This document shows positions 50,604 to 53,560 of a stretch of DNA of 53,560 nt, piece after piece. The DNA is from Bacteroidaceae bacterium. GTDB taxonomy: Bacteria > Bacteroidota > Bacteroidia > Bacteroidales > Bacteroidaceae. Numbering within the stretch: position 1 is the first letter of the stretch; each line of letters begins with the position of its first letter. A program made the position numbers and the translations under genes. The notes under the pieces are model-generated. The model was not told the origin of the DNA. It searched no databases and was given only the letters and a program-made list of their open reading frames with translations. The stretch spans positions 1 to 53,560 of the forward strand of contig JAFXZY010000064.1 in the NCBI GenBank assembly GCA_017541025.1. The letters are read 5' to 3'.

Positions 50604-52268
50604 ATGAAAGCAGATCAGATTATTAAGAACGCGAAGATTTTTACTGCAAACAAGAACAATCTTCAGGCGACCGCACTTGTTGTGAAGGACGGTAAATTTA
50701 TATATGTAGGCGACGAAGCCGGTCTTTCGGCTTATGAGGGAGAGGTCACCGACCTTGGTGGAAAGTTTGTTATGCCTGGTATTATCGACAGTCATGTGCA
50801 TGTGACCACCAGCATCGGATTCGCCTATATGGATCCCGGGGAATATATCTTTTGCGCCAGCAAAAAGGAAGCCCTAGACTTTATGGCGCAAAGCATCAAG
50901 AACAATCCAGGTTTGAAACGTCACAGATTTATTCTGGAGCGCAAATACTTGAATGGGAATGACATCGTCAAGGAAGATCTGGATGCTATCTGTCCCGATG
51001 CCGAAGTCCTGATACTGGAAGGCGAAGGCCACAGCGTCTGGGTGAACTCCAAGGTACTTGACAGGCACGGAATTACCGATGAGACACCCGATCGCGTGCC
51101 CGAGCTGAGTTATTATGTACGTAAAGACGGACACGTGACAGGCAATGCCTTCGAGTCATCGGGTTGGCACATGCTCTTTGATGATTTAGAAGTAACAGAT
51201 GAGCAGATTGATGCAGAGCTTATGCGCTGGATAGATTATTCTGTAAAGGCTGGTGTGACCGTTGTCTTCGACGCAGGTTTTCCTGAGGGCGAGGCTCTTC
51301 ACGAGCGCATCTATGAACGTTTGTACGAACTGGACAAACAAGGCATGCTGCCAGTTTATATCGACGGAAGCATTGCGCTTACCAATCCCCAGAAGACGAA
51401 GGAAGTGGTGGAGGACGTGAAGCGTTTCCGCCAGAAGTTCGACAGCGAGCACCTGAATGTGCATACCTTTAAGGTATTCATGGATGGTACCTTGAGAATC
51501 GAGACGGCTGCCCAGGTGACGCCATACGTAGATACCAACAAGAGAGGTGGTACCACCTACAGCAAGGAGGAGATGGCAGAGGTGATGAAGTTGCTCAACG
51601 AGGCTGGACTGGACTTCCATGCACATACCGTAGGCGAGCGCTCGTCCCGCACCGTGCTCGACGGTGTAGAACTGGCTAGAAAAGAACTGGGCGACAATTT
51701 CCACGTGAAAGTGACCTGTGCACATCTGGAAATCCAGGATGATGCAGATATAGAACGCTTTGCGAAACTCGATGTCACCGCTAATTACACACCATGGTGG
51801 CATTCCGGATGTACAGGTGGTAATCCTTATAAGATATGGTGCAGTCTGTTGGGTGAAGAGCGTGCCAATAAGATGTACCGCAGCAAAACGATGTGGAACA
51901 CAGGTGCCAATGTGACTTTCTCGAGCGATAACATCATTTATGGTGATTTCCTAACCTGGAGTCCCTATCTTGGTATGGAAATCGGTATGACGCGATTTAT
52001 CAACGAAAAGTCGAGCGCCCCTGAAAGGGTCAGAGTTGATGCAGAATACCCGTCTCCCAAAGAGAAGATGAACATAGAGGAAATGATTCTGGGATATACC
52101 ATCAACGGTGCCAAGCAGCTCGGTATCGAAGCCTCCAAGGGTTCAATCGAGGTTGGCAAGGACGCAGACTTCCTGACATTCGACAACGATTTGCTCACCG
52201 CAGCGCATGAAGGATTCAGCCACAATATGCCGAGTGAGGTGTATATTGGCGGAAAGAAAATGAAATAA
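50604..52268 (+). CDS. YtcJ-like amidohydrolase, second paralogue
   Basis: 554 aa. VMPGIIDSHVHVTTSIG is the HxH metal site, LDFHAHTVGERSSRTVLDGV and VTCAHLEIQDDADIERFAKL the central His motifs, TFSSDNIIYGDFLTW the late Asp. The ends carry the usual amidohydrolase-3 sandwich (GSIEVGKDADFLTFDND). It is clearly related to but not close to the gene at 44824, so the substrates may differ. It follows the esterase by 38 bp. Confidence 0.87.
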   Translation: MKADQIIKNAKIFTANKNNLQATALVVKDGKFIYVGDEAGLSAYEGEVTDLGGKFVMPGIIDSHVHVTTSIGFAYMDPGEYIFCASKKEALDFMAQSIKNNPGLKRHRFILERKYLNGNDIVKEDLDAICPDAEVLILEGEGHSVWVNSKVLDRHGITDETPDRVPELSYYVRKDGHVTGNAFESSGWHMLFDDLEVTDEQIDAELMRWIDYSVKAGVTVVFDAGFPEGEALHERIYERLYELDKQGMLPVYIDGSIALTNPQKTKEVVEDVKRFRQKFDSEHLNVHTFKVFMDGTLRIETAAQVTPYVDTNKRGGTTYSKEEMAEVMKLLNEAGLDFHAHTVGERSSRTVLDGVELARKELGDNFHVKVTCAHLEIQDDADIERFAKLDVTANYTPWWHSGCTGGNPYKIWCSLLGEERANKMYRSKTMWNTGANVTFSSDNIIYGDFLTWSPYLGMEIGMTRFINEKSSAPERVRVDAEYPSPKEKMNIEEMILGYTINGAKQLGIEASKGSIEVGKDADFLTFDNDLLTAAHEGFSHNMPSEVYIGGKKMK

Positions 52269-52283
52269 AAGAGGAATGAAAAG

Positions 52284-53297
52284 ATGAAAACGAAAAGTGT
52301 AAATCTCCTTGCAAAAGGATATGAACTGATTGATGGCATAACGGTACCTGTTGGGACATCAAATATAGATTTGGACGTAGAGGGAAAGGAGCCCTTGAAC
52401 GCTGAAAAGCTGACCATTGCCGTAGGGAATGAGAAGATAAACATGTATGTCTTCCGTCCTGCAAACTACAAAGCGGGTGAGACGACACCGCTTGTCTATT
52501 TCATTCACGGTGGTGGCTATCATTTTGGCAATGTCAGCATGGATCAGGAAAAGATACAGGGCGTGGCAGATGGGAGCGGTGCCACGGTTATTGCCCCTGA
52601 CTATACACTTTCTCTGGATCCTTCTTACAAATATCCCATGGAGCTTGAACAGGTATATGCAGGACTTCATTATGCATACGAGCATGCGGATGAATTAAAT
52701 ATCGATCCCGATAATTTTGTCATTGAGGGAGAAAGCGCCGGTGGTGGACTAGCCGCACGTCTGGGTCTCTATAACAAGGACAAAGGAAAGGTTCCCCTGA
52801 AGGGCCAGGTGCTCATCTATCCCATGCTGGACTACCGTACCGGCGGTGAAAAGGATATTTACAAGAATGAATATGCCGGGCATTGTGTATGGACAAAGGA
52901 GAACAACGTCTTTGGATGGGGGAAACTGATTGCCGGACAGGACAAGAAGCTTACCGATGAGGAAATGATCTATTTTTCACCGGCAGTCGCAACCGTTGAG
53001 CAGTTGAAGGGATTGCCTGAGACTTTCATGATTGTCGGCAGTCTGGATCTTTTCTGCGATGAAGACATGAGTTATGCTCAGAAGCTTATGGAGGCCGGTA
53101 TTTTCACAGAGCTCTATGTTGAGCCTGGAGTTCCCCACGCTTATGAGTACTTGTACTGGACGCCTCAGGCAAAAAGGTTTTTTGAACTGAGAGACCATGC
53201 GACGGCTCGGATGCTTGGAGCTGAAAAAGATGTAAAAGAGTCAGATGAAGCAAAAGCTTTCAGAGAGTTATTAATGAAGTATAATCTTGAGCAGTAA
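52284..53297 (+). CDS. HSL-type alpha/beta hydrolase
   Basis: 337 aa, no signal peptide. VYFIHGGGYHFGNVSMDQ is the HGGG oxyanion motif, VIEGESAGGGLAARLGLY the nucleophile Ser in GxSxG, VGSLDLFCDEDMSYAQKL the Asp and GVPHAYEYLYW the His. This is the hormone-sensitive-lipase family of acyl-ester hydrolases on small substrates. It lies 15 bp after the amidohydrolase, at the end of a run of five hydrolase genes. Confidence 0.88.
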   Translation: MKTKSVNLLAKGYELIDGITVPVGTSNIDLDVEGKEPLNAEKLTIAVGNEKINMYVFRPANYKAGETTPLVYFIHGGGYHFGNVSMDQEKIQGVADGSGATVIAPDYTLSLDPSYKYPMELEQVYAGLHYAYEHADELNIDPDNFVIEGESAGGGLAARLGLYNKDKGKVPLKGQVLIYPMLDYRTGGEKDIYKNEYAGHCVWTKENNVFGWGKLIAGQDKKLTDEEMIYFSPAVATVEQLKGLPETFMIVGSLDLFCDEDMSYAQKLMEAGIFTELYVEPGVPHAYEYLYWTPQAKRFFELRDHATARMLGAEKDVKESDEAKAFRELLMKYNLEQ

Positions 53298-53318
53298 TAT
53301 GCGAAATAATCAATAATT

Positions 53319-53560
53319 ATGGTACAAGATTTATACGTTTTGATGATTACGGCAGCCGTAGTCAGTATTCTGTTTAAGTTCTTGAAACAGCCAGTGGTGC
53401 TGGGCTATATCGTAGCAGGTGTCCTGGTAGGGCCTTACCTGTTTGGCAAGAGCCTCGTGAATCCCGACAACGTGAAGCAATGGGGCGACATCGGCGTGCT
53501 GTTCGTGTTGTTCTGCATCGGTCTGGAGTTCCGCCTGAAGAACCTCATCAGCAGCGGTAA
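53319..53560 (+). CDS. Cation:proton antiporter, CPA2 (KefB-like), N-terminal part
   Basis: The 5' part (80 codons) of a membrane protein starting MVQDLYVLMITAAVVSILFK, with QPVVLGYIVAGVLVGPYL and GDIGVLFVLFCIGLEFRLK, hallmarks of the CPA2 family helices 1-3. The gene runs past the window end. It lies 21 bp behind the hydrolase operon and may be co-transcribed. Confidence 0.85.
   Translation, partial: MVQDLYVLMITAAVVSILFKFLKQPVVLGYIVAGVLVGPYLFGKSLVNPDNVKQWGDIGVLFVLFCIGLEFRLKNLISSG

Overview
The window is chromosomal DNA from a Bacteroidales bacterium, most likely Prevotella or a close relative. The evidence is the repeated Bacteroidetes-type promoter (TTTG, 19-20 bp, TAnnTTTG), a candidate Bacteroidales-1 RNA beside rplT, a Bacteroidetes-type serine palmitoyltransferase, an ssb-gldE pair, a trpBEGDCFA operon, many lipobox lipoproteins, and near-absence of strong Shine-Dalgarno sites. 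No species-level assignment is possible by reading alone.

Layout. 1-4.5 kb is core: end of rplT, a minus-strand structured RNA, malQ, mltG and tRNA-Thr(CGU). 4.5-6.2 kb has no convincing protein gene. It holds hairpins, degenerate 7-bp tandem repeats, a candidate minus-strand small RNA, and a strongly promoted, structured, terminator-ended transcript of about 335 nt (5779-6114) that I cannot assign to a known class. 6.2-10.15 kb is a peptide-maturation locus: a frameshifted outer-membrane barrel gene, a 232-aa precursor with 42 cysteines at nearly strict four-residue spacing behind a twin-arginine-like leader, a radical SAM/SPASM enzyme, a partner with SPASM-like cysteines but no radical SAM core, a second shrunken precursor, and a small accessory protein. 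10.4-15.1 kb is accessory: a BspA-like/FISUMP lipoprotein with a variable-region-like C-terminus, a second lipoprotein, three very small genes, and a DUF4160/DUF2442-HTH pair.

15.4-38.6 kb is mostly housekeeping: an ABC exporter, the ileS-dksA-like-lspA-DUF4296 operon, GH43 and SGNH carbohydrate-active enzymes, ssb-gldE, the complete tryptophan operon on the minus strand, NhaD, a DEAD-box helicase and serine palmitoyltransferase. A lipid kinase, a MITE-like element, a lipoprotein and a DUF6078-type gene follow. From 42.9 kb a membrane-anchored AraC-type regulator precedes a likely co-transcribed hydrolase operon: two YtcJ-like amidohydrolases, two tandemly duplicated type-B carboxylesterases, an HSL-type alpha/beta hydrolase, a DUF3667 membrane protein and the start of a CPA2 antiporter. 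Two 21-bp-spaced direct repeats sit where the -33 box should be, which suggests activator-dependent expression.

Two repeat systems cut across the window. Degenerate 6-8 bp (mostly 7-bp) tandem repeats occur in many gaps, in three gaps of the trp operon, and in frame inside ileS. Three separate arrays with an exact 22-bp period but unrelated unit sequences lie at 13.4, 15.3 and 42.5 kb. A family of palindromic G-rich elements is also dispersed here, one copy lying in frame inside a carboxylesterase gene.
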